A stretch of DNA of 64,000 nucleotides from Paractinoplanes ovalisporus (GCF_016834655.1 NZ_JAENHP010000014.1:1-64000); one strand, 5' to 3'. Positions 8,806-17,960 are shown, counted from the first letter of the stretch. Notes: generated by a model from the letters alone, not told the origin. Numbers and translations are program-made.

Positions 8806-10413
8806 TCAACACCAGGTGAGCGTGGAATTGGTGCGGGTCACGTTGCTGATCGTGTTGTTGCTGCCGGTGCACGGACTCCAGGTGATGTTCGTGTTCGAGA
8901 CCGTCAGGTTGCGGAAGCTGATGCCGGACGACGGGGCGAACTCGGTGCGGGCCGCGATGCGGACCTCGCCGCCGCCGCTGATCGTGCCGGAGACCCCGGC
9001 GATCACGACGTTGTAGCAGTTCTCGACGAGCACGGAATTGTTGCCGGTGTTGGCGATGTCGACCCGGTCGATGGTCGCGCCACCGCTTTCCGAGACGCAG
9101 AAGACGCCCCGGCCGCCGCCCCGCGCCTTCACCGTTCCGACCTTGATGTTGTTGGGGTAGGCGTCACCGATCCGGCCGTTGCGGTTGGCCATCCGGAAGG
9201 CGGCGTAACCTGTTCCGGTGCCGGCGTTCTCGGCGTCGACGGTGCCGACCGTGGCGTTGATGGTCTGATTGAGCAGCAGGCCCGATTCGCCGACGTTGCG
9301 GGCGGTGACGGTGCCGATGGTGATGCCGTCGACGCCGTACGTCTCCATGGCGTGCGAGGACGCCCCCGAGACGTACACGGAATCGACTTTGACGTTGCGG
9401 GTCCACTGACTCGTGTCGCCGCGGTTGTCGATGCGCACACCGAGGCCGGCGCTGAGGCGCATGTCGATCTGGCCGAGCCACACGTTGGTCACGTTGCGCA
9501 TGAAGATGCCGTAGATGGGCGCGCCGGTGACATTCAGATACGGCACCTCGATGTTGCTGACGCCGCGCGCGTAAATGGGCGCGTAGTCACCGCTGCCCGA
9601 TCCGGTCACGTTGATGGTGCCGCAGACCGAGAGCGACGTGTACGACGCCAGGGAAATGCGGCTGCCGGCGGTCATCGAGCCGTTGCCCCGGACGACAACC
9701 CGCTGCATCGACGTACGGCCGGCTGTGAGGCTTCCGATTCCGGCCTGCACCGCCGCGCGAAAATCGGTGCCGCTGTAGACGCTGGCGCCCGAGGCGTTGC
9801 GGGCCGTCCAGGTGCTGCCGCTGACGGTCACCTCGGACTGGAACGTGCCGGTGCCGCAGCCGCTTGTCGAGCCGCCACCCGTGCCGACCTGAACCATCTG
9901 CCATTGCTGATTCGCGCCGTCGAGATCCCCGTACTGGGCGATGACGGCGCCGTCGGCCGTGGACCATTCCCACGTCTCGACCGCCTTGCCGCTGTGCCGG
10001 TTCAGCAGCCGTACGTATCCGCCGGCCGAATCCTTCAGCGTGAAGTGCTGTCGCGTGGTGCCGTTGTCGGTGTTCTGAATGAGCTGGGTGCCGTCGGTGG
10101 CATTGGGCAGTTCAAGCACCAGCCCGCTGTGCCGGCTCCTGATTTTGTAATAGCCGCTGCCGACGTCGACGAACTGCCACTGCTGCCAGTTGCCGTCGTT
10201 GCGGGTGAACTGGGCGATGCCCGCGCCGGCGTTGGTGGCCAGGTTGTAGACGTCCATCGCCTTGCCGCTGTTGCGGTTGACGAACACGTACCAGGCCGAC
10301 GTGTTCACGGTCGCGGCCTGGGCCGTGGGCAGCCCGAACAGCACTCCGGCGCCGGCCAGCAGGGTGACGGCCAGACCGATCAGGGCGGCCCGCCATCGGC
10401 GTGGATTGTCCAT
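8806..10413 (-). CDS. Secreted ricin-type lectin plus parallel beta-helix protein
   Basis: 535 residues. Signal peptide 1-33 (LIGLAVTLLAGAGVLFGL, ending AQA). Residues 38-178 form a ricin-type (CBM13-like) beta-trefoil with Q-x-W signatures (NWQQWQF, ANQQWQMV) and repeated GKAMD or GKAVE turns. After a short GGGSTS linker, residues 200-510 read as a right-handed parallel beta-helix with Asn/Val ladders (VTARNVGESGLLLNQTINAT, VRIDNRGDTSQW), the fold of polysaccharide lyases and GH28-type hydrolases. Probably binds and cuts a plant or microbial polysaccharide outside the cell; catalytic residues cannot be assigned with confidence. Sites of regulation: see the palindrome at 10469. Confidence 0.82.
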   Translation of the reverse strand: MDNPRRWRAALIGLAVTLLAGAGVLFGLPTAQAATVNTSAWYVFVNRNSGKAMDVYNLATNAGAGIAQFTRNDGNWQQWQFVDVGSGYYKIRSRHSGLVLELPNATDGTQLIQNTDNGTTRQHFTLKDSAGGYVRLLNRHSGKAVETWEWSTADGAVIAQYGDLDGANQQWQMVQVGTGGGSTSGCGTGTFQSEVTVSGSTWTARNASGASVYSGTDFRAAVQAGIGSLTAGRTSMQRVVVRGNGSMTAGSRISLASYTSLSVCGTINVTGSGSGDYAPIYARGVSNIEVPYLNVTGAPIYGIFMRNVTNVWLGQIDMRLSAGLGVRIDNRGDTSQWTRNVKVDSVYVSGASSHAMETYGVDGITIGTVTARNVGESGLLLNQTINATVGTVDAENAGTGTGYAAFRMANRNGRIGDAYPNNIKVGTVKARGGGRGVFCVSESGGATIDRVDIANTGNNSVLVENCYNVVIAGVSGTISGGGEVRIAARTEFAPSSGISFRNLTVSNTNITWSPCTGSNNTISNVTRTNSTLTWC

Positions 10414-10468
10414 CTCAGATCCTCATCAGTCGCTGTTATCGTTCACATAGATAGATGTCCATGCAGTG

Positions 10469-10482
10469 TGGGCACGCTCCCA
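10469..10482. promoter_or_regulatory. CebR-like palindrome, two mismatches
   Basis: TGGGCACGCTCCCA differs at two positions from TGGGAGCGCTCCCA, the CebR (LacI-family) operator that controls cellulose-related genes in streptomycetes and which occurs exactly at 33829. It lies 56 bp upstream of the beta-helix gene's start, on its 5' side. Confidence 0.45.
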
Positions 10483-10600
10483 CGCGCTGTCAAGGTGGGG
10501 TTAGGCCTACCTCGAAGACGGGGGTCAGCCTCCTGGTCCGGCCACATCGGACCTCCGTACGGTCGGGTCTCCTGATTCCTCGCGTACAGGAGGTTCCGAC

Positions 10601-11740
10601 ATGTTCGGTGTGGCAGCCCTGCTGGCGGCGACCCTGGTCGTCCCCGGCGTTGCGCCCACTCCCCTGCAACCCGCGACCACTCCCCTGCCATCGGCGGCGA
10701 CCGACCTGCACGAGATCGGCGTCGTTGGCGTCCAGGGCATCTCCCGGGTCAACGGCCGCACCACCCGGGCCCGCGCCGGCACGGCGGAGCTCGACGGGCG
10801 GGTGCCGGTGCCGGTCGACGGCTATTTCCGGATGGGCAGCAACACGAAGACGTTCACCTCGGTGGTCGTCCTGCAACTGGTCGGCGAGGGCAAGCTGTCC
10901 CTCGACGACACGGTCGAGAGGCGCCTGCCCGGCGTGGTGAAGGGCAACGGCAACGACGGCCGCCGGATCACCGTGCGCCAGCTGCTGCAACACACGAGCG
11001 GGCTCTTCAACTACACGAACGACTTCCCGGCGCTCGCGTCGTACGACTCCTATCTGGCCCACCGGTTCGACCACTACGACGCGGAAGACCTCGTCGCGAT
11101 CGCGATGAAGCACCCGCCGGTCTTCGCGCCCGGCACGTCGTGGGACTACTCGAACACCAACTACATCCTGGCCGGGATGATCATCGAGCGGACCACCGGC
11201 CGGCCCTGGGCCACCGAGGTGCGCGAGCGGATCCTGCGGCCGCTCGGCCTGAAGCACACCTCCGACCCCGGCGACCGCGCGTCGTTGCCGCGGCCGCACG
11301 CAAACGGATATCAGCAGTGGACCCCCGACGGCCCGCTCACCGACACCACTCTGCTCAACCCGACGGCCGCCGGCGCCGCCGGTGGGCTCGTCACCACGCC
11401 GTCCGATCTGGCCCGCTTCTGGCAGGCGCTGCAACAGGGCCGGTTGCTCAAGCCCCGCCAGATGGCGCAGATGCACCAGACCGTGCTCGCCACGACGTGG
11501 CAGCAATTCCTGCCCGGCTCGCGATACGGCCTGGGCATCCAGTTCCTGCCGAACCGGTGCGGCGGCTACTGGTCACACGGCGGTGACGTGCCCGGCTCGC
11601 AGACCCGGAACGCCGTCAGTGCCGACGGCAAGCGGGTCGCGGTGCTCTCGCTGACCACGCAGTTGGCCTCCGAGCGAGCATCGGCGGTGGACAGCCGGGT
11701 TCTGCGTCTCATGGACGACGTCGTCTGCGGACCCGCCTGA
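10601..11740 (+). CDS. Secreted serine hydrolase, beta-lactamase / DD-peptidase family
   Basis: 379 residues; a perfect AGGAGG lies seven bases before the ATG. N-terminal signal sequence (MFGVAALLAATLVVPGVAP). The three catalytic motifs of class C beta-lactamase/DD-carboxypeptidase-like enzymes are present: S-x-x-K as SNTK (Ser80), Y-x-N as YSN (183-185), and H-x-G as HGG (326-328). Other family blocks include LLQHTSGLFNYTND and FAPGTSWDYSNTNYILAG. The enzyme is probably a peptidase or esterase acting on D-amino acid peptides at the cell surface; a true beta-lactamase role is less likely without a linked regulator. Free-standing gene. Confidence 0.88.
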   Translation: MFGVAALLAATLVVPGVAPTPLQPATTPLPSAATDLHEIGVVGVQGISRVNGRTTRARAGTAELDGRVPVPVDGYFRMGSNTKTFTSVVVLQLVGEGKLSLDDTVERRLPGVVKGNGNDGRRITVRQLLQHTSGLFNYTNDFPALASYDSYLAHRFDHYDAEDLVAIAMKHPPVFAPGTSWDYSNTNYILAGMIIERTTGRPWATEVRERILRPLGLKHTSDPGDRASLPRPHANGYQQWTPDGPLTDTTLLNPTAAGAAGGLVTTPSDLARFWQALQQGRLLKPRQMAQMHQTVLATTWQQFLPGSRYGLGIQFLPNRCGGYWSHGGDVPGSQTRNAVSADGKRVAVLSLTTQLASERASAVDSRVLRLMDDVVCGPA

Positions 11741-11804
11741 TTTTTTGTCGTACCCGGCCGCTAGCTTCTGGGCCACCAGATCAGCGCTGCGAAAGGTGGC
11801 CCAG

Positions 11805-13226
11805 ATGCCGGCCGAGACGACGTACCTCGAGCTCTCCGAAGACTCCGGGAGCGCCCACAAGTTCTATGAGGTGACCGTCGACGGCACCGACCTGACCATC
11901 CGATACGGACGCATCGGCGACCGCGGCCAGACCAAGCAGTCGTCGTTCACGACCACCGACAAGGCCAAGGCCGAGGCGTCCAAGAAGATCGGGGAAAAAG
12001 TCCGCAAGGGGTACGCCCCGGCGGTGCAGGGCGGCCGGCAGAAGCGCTCGATCTCGCGCCGTCAGATCGTCAGCACCCGGTCGACGGCCACCCGGGCCCC
12101 GATCCTGTGGCGCTACAACTCGGGCAGTGCCGCCTTCGGCATCTTCATCGACGACGACGTGTGCATGGTCGGCAACGAGAGCGGGCTGATCACCACGCTC
12201 AGCCACGACGCCGAGGTGCAGCAGCAGTTCCGCCTGCCCGACGGCGTGAAGTGCATCGTCGCCGACGACGGCTGGATCTACGCGGGCTGCGACGACGGCA
12301 ACGTCTACGACCTGTCCGGCAAGGTGCCGCGCCTGGCCTACCGCATCGACCCGTCCATCGACATCTACTGGCTCGACATCCACGACGGTGTGCTCGGCGT
12401 GTCCGACTCGGGTGGCGGCATCGCGACGATCGACCACGAAGACGAGTTCCTGTGGCGGCGGCCCGGCCGGGGCAGCTCGGCCTGGATGGTGCGCTGCGAC
12501 GCCGACGCCGTGCACCACGGCCACTCCAGCGGGGTGACGAGCTACGACTGGCGTACGGGCCGGGAGCTGTGGAACACGCCGACGGGCGCGGTGCTGTTCG
12601 GCTGGCAGGAACGCGACACGCTCTACGCGGGCACGGCGACCCGCCAGGTGGTCGAGCTCGGCAAGAACGGCTCGCACCGCCAGACGTACCGCTGTGACGC
12701 CCCGGTGTATTCGTGCGCGACGTCGAAGGACGGGCGTTACGTGTTCGCCGGCGACAGCAGCTCGTCGATCTACTGCTTCGACATGACCGGCACCCGGTTG
12801 TGGAAGCTGGGCACGGGCTGCGGCTCGGCCTACTCGATGCAATACCGCGACGAGCGGCTCTACATCGTCACCACGAACGGTTCGCTGGCGTGCATCGACG
12901 CCTCCGAGGCGGCCATCCAGTCGGCGGTGAGCGGCACGATCCCCGAGCCGATCGACGTGAAGGCGCCCCCGCGCATGCCCGCGCTCGCCCCGTCCACCAC
13001 CGTCGAGGTCGTCCACGACGTGTCCGGCGGCGTGGTCGTCGAGTGCATCGAGGAGGGCGGCCGCCTGCGCATCCGCGTGGTCAGTTCCGGCTACCACCAC
13101 GACTGGCAGGTCCAGTTCCCCAAGGGAATCCGCGAGCGCGGCTCCCGCTACGTCGTAACCGGCGTGCGCGAATCCGCCCGGGGCGGTTTCTACCGCGCCT
13201 ACGGCGACGTGCGCCGCCTGCTGTGA
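11805..13226 (+). CDS. WGR-domain protein with beta-propeller
   Basis: 473 residues from the ATG at 11805, chosen because AAAGGTGG lies 5-12 bases before it. Residues 5-80 are a WGR domain (TYLELSEDSGSAHKFYEVTV, IRYGRIGDRGQ, FTTTDKAKAEASKKI), known in PARPs and in MolR-like bacterial proteins as a nucleic-acid-binding module. Residues 105-390 hold repeated blades of a PQQ/WD-like propeller (ILWRYNSGSAAFGIFIDDDV, WIYAGCDDGNVYDLSGKVP, YVFAGDSSSSIYCFDMTGT). A basic C-terminal stretch follows. No signal peptide, so cytosolic. The role is unknown; WGR plus propeller suggests a regulator or DNA/RNA-linked scaffold. A SWIM/DUF6493 pair, of a type I associate with MolR-like loci, occurs 9.5 kb away. 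Confidence 0.82.
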   Translation: MPAETTYLELSEDSGSAHKFYEVTVDGTDLTIRYGRIGDRGQTKQSSFTTTDKAKAEASKKIGEKVRKGYAPAVQGGRQKRSISRRQIVSTRSTATRAPILWRYNSGSAAFGIFIDDDVCMVGNESGLITTLSHDAEVQQQFRLPDGVKCIVADDGWIYAGCDDGNVYDLSGKVPRLAYRIDPSIDIYWLDIHDGVLGVSDSGGGIATIDHEDEFLWRRPGRGSSAWMVRCDADAVHHGHSSGVTSYDWRTGRELWNTPTGAVLFGWQERDTLYAGTATRQVVELGKNGSHRQTYRCDAPVYSCATSKDGRYVFAGDSSSSIYCFDMTGTRLWKLGTGCGSAYSMQYRDERLYIVTTNGSLACIDASEAAIQSAVSGTIPEPIDVKAPPRMPALAPSTTVEVVHDVSGGVVVECIEEGGRLRIRVVSSGYHHDWQVQFPKGIRERGSRYVVTGVRESARGGFYRAYGDVRRLL

Positions 13227-13253
13227 CGACAGAGCGGGTTCCGGGCGATGGAA

Positions 13254-13634
13254 TCAGTCGTTGGTGAACAGGCAGAACGGGTGACCCGCGGGATCCAGCA
13301 TGACCCGCACGTCGCTCTGCGGCTGGTGGTCGGCCGGCACCGCACCGAGCTCTTCGGCCCACGCCACCGCGGCGGCCAGATCGTCGACGGCGATGTCGAG
13401 GTGCGTCATGATCTGCTGCTCGCCGGGCCTGCTCGGCCAGGTCGGTCGCACGTAGTCCGGCTCGATCTCGAAGTTGAGCGTGGACAGTCCGTCGCCCCCG
13501 GGCGATCTGACCTGCGCCCAGTTCTTCTCGATCTCGCTGGGCCAGCCCAGCAGGTCGCTGTAGAACTGGGCCAGTGCGCCGGGATCCGGCGCGCCGATCG
13601 TCGCCCCGCTGATACGCATGGTGGGACGCGTCAT
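13254..13634 (-). CDS. VOC (glyoxalase/bleomycin-resistance fold) protein
   Basis: 126 residues with the double beta-alpha-beta-beta-beta pattern of the VOC superfamily: RISGATIGAPDPGALAQFYS, then THLDIAVDDLAAAVAWAEEL and VRVMLDPAGHPFCLF. GGGGGAG precedes the ATG at 13634. It is of the single-domain type that dimerises, either a metal-dependent lyase/isomerase or a small-molecule binder. It converges on the WGR gene (27-bp gap) and is separated from the next minus-strand gene by a repeat array. Confidence 0.85.
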   Translation of the reverse strand: MTRPTMRISGATIGAPDPGALAQFYSDLLGWPSEIEKNWAQVRSPGGDGLSTLNFEIEPDYVRPTWPSRPGEQQIMTHLDIAVDDLAAAVAWAEELGAVPADHQPQSDVRVMLDPAGHPFCLFTND

Positions 13635-13730
13635 CTGGTTCTCCCCCGATAGTCGTGGCTTCTCCTGCCGGCCGTGACCTTAACTCGCGGGACCGGCGGC
13701 GGGACGGACGGAACGGGGGCGGACCGGGCG

Positions 13731-14022
13731 GCGGGACCGGCGGCGGATCGAGCGGCGGGATCGGGCGGCGGGATCGGGCGGCGGGATCGGGCGGCGGGAT
13801 CGGGCTGCGGGATCGGGCGGCGGGATCGGGCTGCGGGATCGGGCGGCGAATTGAGCGGCGGGCTTGGGCGGCGGGACCGGCGGCGAATTGAGCGGCGGGA
13901 TCGGGCGGCGGGACCGGCGGCGAATTGAGCGGCGGGCTTGGGCGGCGGGACCGGCGGCGAATTGAGCGGCGGGATCGGGCGGCGGGACCGGCGGCGAATT
14001 GAGCGGCGGGATCGGGCGGAAC
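13731..14022. repeat. Nested 13-bp and 37-bp tandem repeat array
   Basis: Five copies of a 37-bp unit beginning GAATTGAGCGGCGGG start at exactly 13848, 13885, 13922, 13959 and 13996, alternating between CTTGGG and ATCGGG variants except for the last pair. Upstream, from about 13745 to 13847, the simpler 13-bp unit GGGATCGGGCGGC is repeated about seven times. No spacers separate the units. The array fills the gap between the VOC and GH30 genes and contains no plausible gene. Confidence 0.9.
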
Positions 14023-14025
14023 GGG

Positions 14026-15483
14026 TCAGATGACAACGCCGTCTACCTGGATTGTCTGGACCGAGGCAGCGGGGAACGGGACACGGACCAGCTTGGCGCT
14101 TGTCTGCAGGTCGGTGCGCGAGGTGTAGCGGTCGGCGGCGGCTGGGACAGTGGTCCACCGCGAAACCGCCCCGGCCGCCACCTGGCTGAAGCGGGACAGG
14201 TCGAAGGTGAGCGTCTGGGCGGCGCCGGTGTTCACGGCGACGACGACCAGGCGACGAGCAGCCGGGTCATAGGCAGCGGCGGCGTTGCCGGCCCCGGTGT
14301 CGATGATTCGCATGCCGGGGCGGATGTGACGGGTGAACTGGGCCAGCACGTAGAGCTTGGTCTCGACGGCGCCCGCGGTCAGGGTGGACGCGTCGTAGCG
14401 GATCGTGCCCCAGCCGGCCGTCGGGTCCATGACCTGCCAGTAGACCCAGGCCGTGGGGTGCAGCCAACGCCAGTCGAGGCACAAGTTGGCGGCCAGCGTG
14501 AGGCCGGTGCCGTCACCGTCGCCGGTTTCGGAGTTCCAGAGGACCTTTCCCGCCGTACGGACGTCGTTGTACAGCAGGTCTCGACGGCCCCCGGAACCCT
14601 GGTAGCCGTGGACGTTGACCTGGCCGATCAAAGCGCGCGTGGCGGAGTCGAACGACGCGAAGGTGGAGCGGGCCACGTCGTAGTTCGTCTCGTCCGACGC
14701 CGAGATCGTCACGCCGGTCAGGCCCTGGCGATTGAGCTCCGTACGCAGTTGGGCCAGCACGCTGCGCTGGGTGGTGGCGCCGATGTAGCAGCCCTCCTGG
14801 GTGCCGTCGGCCCGCCACCAGTTCGACGAGGGCTCGTTGAACGGGTCCACGCTGCGGAACGTCACGCCCCAGTTGTCGCGGGCCCGCCTCGCGACGATCG
14901 CCAGGTGGGCGGCGTGCTGGGTGTGGTTCCACGACTGCAGGTTCAGGCCGCCGTCGGCCGCGCCGGACGGGTTGTGGTTGAGGCACATCCACCACATCGG
15001 GGAGTTGGCGAACAGTTCGCTGACCGCGCCGCGCTGGGTGGCCTTGATCAGGGCCGCCCGCTGCTTGGCGTCGGCGTTCCAGTTCCAGGCGGTCGAGGCG
15101 GGGTCGGTGTTGCGCCAGTCCTGCCAGAAGCCCTCGATCTGCTTGAACCGGGGGATGTTGGGCGAGGCCACCATGCGCTCGCCGCCGACATCGTTCCAGC
15201 TGCTGGCGCCCAGGTTGTAGCGCGCGATGGTCAGGCCGAGGCCGGGCCGTGCGACGCCGTTGTAGGTGACCGTCCGGGTGGTGAAGAACAGGTCGGCGAA
15301 GTCGTCGCGGTCACCGAAGACGTTGGCCCACCACGCCAGCGACGTCCCCCACCCCTGCCAGACCCCGTAGTCGGCGGCGGGGTCGACGGTGATGGTGGCG
15401 TCCGCCCGCGCCGTGCCGGCCGACAACGCACCGCCGAGAACACCGGCGCCCGCCGCCCCGAGAACAGTCCTACGCGTAACCAT
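14026..15483 (-). CDS. Secreted GH30-family endo-beta-1,6-galactanase-like enzyme
   Basis: 485 residues from the ATG at 15483, preceded by GGGAGG. The N-terminus (TRRTVLGAAGAGVLGGALSA) is a twin-arginine-like signal ending near ARA. The catalytic TIM barrel shows GWGTSLAWWANVFG, the acid/base in DPFNEP (Glu217) and the nucleophile in VLWNSET (Glu319). A beta-sandwich side domain covers about residues 390-485. The sequence resembles GH30 galactanases acting on arabinogalactan side chains; exact linkage is inferred. It lies upstream of a repeat array and downstream of a LacI-like palindrome, so it is probably sugar-induced. Confidence 0.85.
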   Translation of the reverse strand: MVTRRTVLGAAGAGVLGGALSAGTARADATITVDPAADYGVWQGWGTSLAWWANVFGDRDDFADLFFTTRTVTYNGVARPGLGLTIARYNLGASSWNDVGGERMVASPNIPRFKQIEGFWQDWRNTDPASTAWNWNADAKQRAALIKATQRGAVSELFANSPMWWMCLNHNPSGAADGGLNLQSWNHTQHAAHLAIVARRARDNWGVTFRSVDPFNEPSSNWWRADGTQEGCYIGATTQRSVLAQLRTELNRQGLTGVTISASDETNYDVARSTFASFDSATRALIGQVNVHGYQGSGGRRDLLYNDVRTAGKVLWNSETGDGDGTGLTLAANLCLDWRWLHPTAWVYWQVMDPTAGWGTIRYDASTLTAGAVETKLYVLAQFTRHIRPGMRIIDTGAGNAAAAYDPAARRLVVVAVNTGAAQTLTFDLSRFSQVAAGAVSRWTTVPAAADRYTSRTDLQTSAKLVRVPFPAASVQTIQVDGVVI

Positions 15484-15505
15484 CGCAACCTCCCGGCCGA
15501 GAACG

Positions 15506-15521
15506 ATGTTTACGTTAACAT
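15506..15521. promoter_or_regulatory. LacI-type operator candidate before GH30 gene
   Basis: On the coding strand ATGTTAACGTAAACAT is a 16-bp inverted repeat with one mismatch and a central CG, the shape of LacI-family operators. It lies 22 bp before the GH30 start. Adjacent AT-rich direct repeats (CATTG-type, 15520-15541) suggest the promoter. Confidence 0.55.
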
Positions 15522-15601
15522 TGCATTGAGCATTGTCAATGTATGAGCCGCGAACCCACAACGTGCGAGCACCGGCCAAGGTCAGCGCCGGGGAAAGAGC
15601 G

Positions 15602-15634
15602 GCGCCCGCCCCTCGGAGACCGAGGGGCGGGCGC
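15602..15634 (-). terminator. Terminator of the M4 protease gene
   Basis: Perfect 15-bp inverted repeat (GCGCCCGCCCCTCGG and complement) with a three-base loop, 15 bp beyond the stop codon of the protease gene. There is no T-run, as is common for actinobacterial terminators. Confidence 0.8.
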
Positions 15635-15648
15635 GGGGAACCCGGAGG

Positions 15649-17859
15649 CTAGACGGAAAGCGTCCAGCTGGTCAGGGTGCCGGTGTCAGCGCGAGCGGCG
15701 TCCTGAACCCGCAGGGTCCAGGTGCCGTTCGCGGTCTCGGACGAGAGGTTGACCGGGAAGCTCTGGTCGATATTGTCGTTGCTGCCGCCCGCACGGTTGT
15801 GCAGGACGTAGGCGGTGCCGTCGGGTGCGATCAGGCTGACCACCAGGTCACCGATGTAGGTGTGCTGGATGTGCACCTCGACCGAGCTGCTGGCCGACGC
15901 GGTGGCGGCACACTCGGTCAGCGCGACCGTGTTCTCGACCGTGGCCAGGTCGGGCAGCGGCAGCGCGGTGCTGTTGGTGGCGGTGCAGGCCGCGACACTG
16001 CCGACCGAGACGGTCAGCGCCTTGGAACGGGTGAGAGACGGCGCGGTCGCGGTGATGGTGACCGGCGCGCTGACCCGGGTGGCCTCCGGGTCGGCGCTGA
16101 CGGTGATGGTGGTCGACGAGCCCGCGGTGACGGTGGCCGGCTCGAACGAGACGGTCACGCCGGCCGGGGTGGCGCCGGCGGTGAAGGTGATCTCCTCGGC
16201 CTCGCCGTTGACGAGCGCGGTGGTGGCGGTGACGGTCTTGGACTCGCCGGGGCCGACCGAGGTGCTGTCCGCGGACAGGGTGAGCGCGAAGGCGTTGCCG
16301 TCGAAGCACTCCTCGTCGTTGCCGGCCACGTTCACCGAGGTCCACGACGCCTGCACGGCCTTGTACTCGGTGCTGCACAGGCCGTAGAGGTCGGTGGCGG
16401 CCGCGAGCGAGTAGGCGCGGGCGGTGTTGCCCGGCGTCGTGGTGTTCACGTAGCCGGTGTTCGAGACGAAGTACGCGTCGAGCGCGCGGAACCAGATCTT
16501 CTCGGCCTTCTCCTTGCCGATGCCGGTGACCGAGTCGGCGCTGCCACAGACCGGCGAGGTTCCGTACGGGGTCGCGCCCGAACCTTCGGCGAGGTTGAAG
16601 AAGAAGTGGTTGGCGACGCCGGACGAGTAGTGCACGTCGACGCTGCGCGTGGAGGTCGACCAGCAGCCGTGCGAGCGCCCGTCGAGGGTCGGGTTGTACA
16701 TGTAGCGCAGCGGGGAGCCGTTGCCGTTGATGTCGATCTTCTCGCCGATGTCGTAGTCGCCGGCGTCCTCGGTGCTGTTCGCGTAGAACTCGACCATGCT
16801 GCCGAAGATGTCGCTGGTGGCCTCGTTCAGACCGCCCGACTCGCCCGAGTAGGTCAGACCGCCCGGCACCACGTTCTCGGTGACGCCGTGCGACATCTCG
16901 TGCCCGGCCACGTCGAGCGCGACCAGCGGCTTGGCGTTACCGGTGCCATCGCCGTACGTCATCTGAGCGCCGTCCCAGAACGCGTTCACGTACGCGTTGC
17001 CGTAGTGCACGCGCGAGGGAACACCCCGCCCGTCGCCGAAGATGCCGTTGCGGCCGTGCACGTCCTTGAAGTAGTCGAACGTCACCGCGGCGCCGAAGTG
17101 GGCGTCCACGGCGGCCGACTGGCGGTCCGAGGGAGTGCCGTTGCCCCAGGCGTTGTCAGCGTCGGTGAACGTGGTGCAGGTGCCCGAGGTGCGGTTGTTC
17201 ATGTCGCACGTGAGCCCGCCACCGCGGGTCGGGTCGACCAGGTTGTACGACTCCCCGGCCTGGGTCGACTCGATCGCGACCTCACCCGAGTAGATGCTGT
17301 CGCCCGTACCGGCGATGTTCTCGATCTCGTCGTAGGAGCCGACGACCTTGCCCGACAGCGCGTCCGAGATGACATGGAACCGCGACGGCGTCTGACCGTC
17401 GGGCTGCCAGCCCGTGATGACCGTCTCCCACGACAGCTTGCCGAGGCCGCTGCTCGCGTCGACGAACAGCTCCGGCTGGCCGGCCTTGGTGATCGTGCCC
17501 TTGAACTCGCTCTTCGCCGTGGCCGCGGCACGTTCGGCGGTGACCGACGGCTTGGTCGCCAGGCTGAGCGGCTTGGTCAGACCGGCCGAGGCACCGGCGT
17601 ACTTGCCGGCCTTCGTCCGGATGACCAGGTCGCCGCCGTAGACGCGCAGTCCGTCGTACGTGCGGGTGTAGCGGACGATCCCGTTCTTGTTGCTGTAGAC
17701 CGCGTAACGGTCCTTGTCCGACTTCTTGATCGCCGATCCGGCCTGGTCGATCAGTGACGAGCCGGGGGTGACCGGCGCGGCCGATGCGGTTGTGGCGGTG
17801 GCCACCAGGCCCCCACTGGCCAGGGCGATGGCGCCGGCCAGCGCGACAGCAAATCTCAC
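15649..17859 (-). CDS. Secreted M4 (thermolysin-like) metalloprotease with P-domain
   Basis: 736 residues from GTG 17859, chosen because GGGGAGG lies six bases before it and a signal peptide (VRFAVALAGAIALASGGLVA) starts there; an ATG 57 bp upstream would place operator-like palindromes inside the gene. An N-terminal FTP/PepSY-type propeptide comes first. The peptidase domain has HEMSH (residues 320-324, zinc and catalytic Glu) and GGLNEATSD (342-350, third zinc ligand Glu346). After the domain ends near CSTEYKAVQASW come an Ig-like region and a C-terminal proprotein-convertase P-domain (VHIQHTYIGDLVVSLIAPDG, TWTLRVQDAA). It is exported as a zymogen to digest protein. Confidence 0.93.
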   Translation of the reverse strand: MRFAVALAGAIALASGGLVATATTASAAPVTPGSSLIDQAGSAIKKSDKDRYAVYSNKNGIVRYTRTYDGLRVYGGDLVIRTKAGKYAGASAGLTKPLSLATKPSVTAERAAATAKSEFKGTITKAGQPELFVDASSGLGKLSWETVITGWQPDGQTPSRFHVISDALSGKVVGSYDEIENIAGTGDSIYSGEVAIESTQAGESYNLVDPTRGGGLTCDMNNRTSGTCTTFTDADNAWGNGTPSDRQSAAVDAHFGAAVTFDYFKDVHGRNGIFGDGRGVPSRVHYGNAYVNAFWDGAQMTYGDGTGNAKPLVALDVAGHEMSHGVTENVVPGGLTYSGESGGLNEATSDIFGSMVEFYANSTEDAGDYDIGEKIDINGNGSPLRYMYNPTLDGRSHGCWSTSTRSVDVHYSSGVANHFFFNLAEGSGATPYGTSPVCGSADSVTGIGKEKAEKIWFRALDAYFVSNTGYVNTTTPGNTARAYSLAAATDLYGLCSTEYKAVQASWTSVNVAGNDEECFDGNAFALTLSADSTSVGPGESKTVTATTALVNGEAEEITFTAGATPAGVTVSFEPATVTAGSSTTITVSADPEATRVSAPVTITATAPSLTRSKALTVSVGSVAACTATNSTALPLPDLATVENTVALTECAATASASSSVEVHIQHTYIGDLVVSLIAPDGTAYVLHNRAGGSNDNIDQSFPVNLSSETANGTWTLRVQDAARADTGTLTSWTLSV

Positions 17860-17878
17860 GTGCAACCTCCCCACGATC

Positions 17879-17960
17879 GACAGGCATCCATGCCTGTCTA
17901 TGTGAGAGATCTTCACAGTTCGCGGGCCGCAACGGGGCGAAAACGCTCGTAAAGTTTACG
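17879..17960. promoter_or_regulatory. Three palindromic elements upstream of the protease gene
   Basis: 17879-17898 is GACAGGCATCCATGCCTGTC, two perfect 9-base arms around CC. 17901-17917 is TGTGAGAGATCTTCACA, with TGTGA and TCACA arms around seven bases. 17948-17960 is CGTAAAGTTTACG, with perfect 6-base arms. They lie 20-100 bp upstream of the GTG start and probably hold the promoter and operators. Confidence 0.55.

Noticed and set aside
13848-14022. Regular 37-bp repeats that could be taken for a CRISPR array
   Set aside because: The units are directly adjacent with no unique spacers, there are no cas genes, and the unit is built from a 13-bp GC-rich minisatellite.
17860-17916. Protease start at the upstream ATG (17916)
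   Set aside because: It would put 19 non-signal residues and a perfect palindrome before the signal peptide, and it lacks the GGGGAGG site that precedes GTG 17859.
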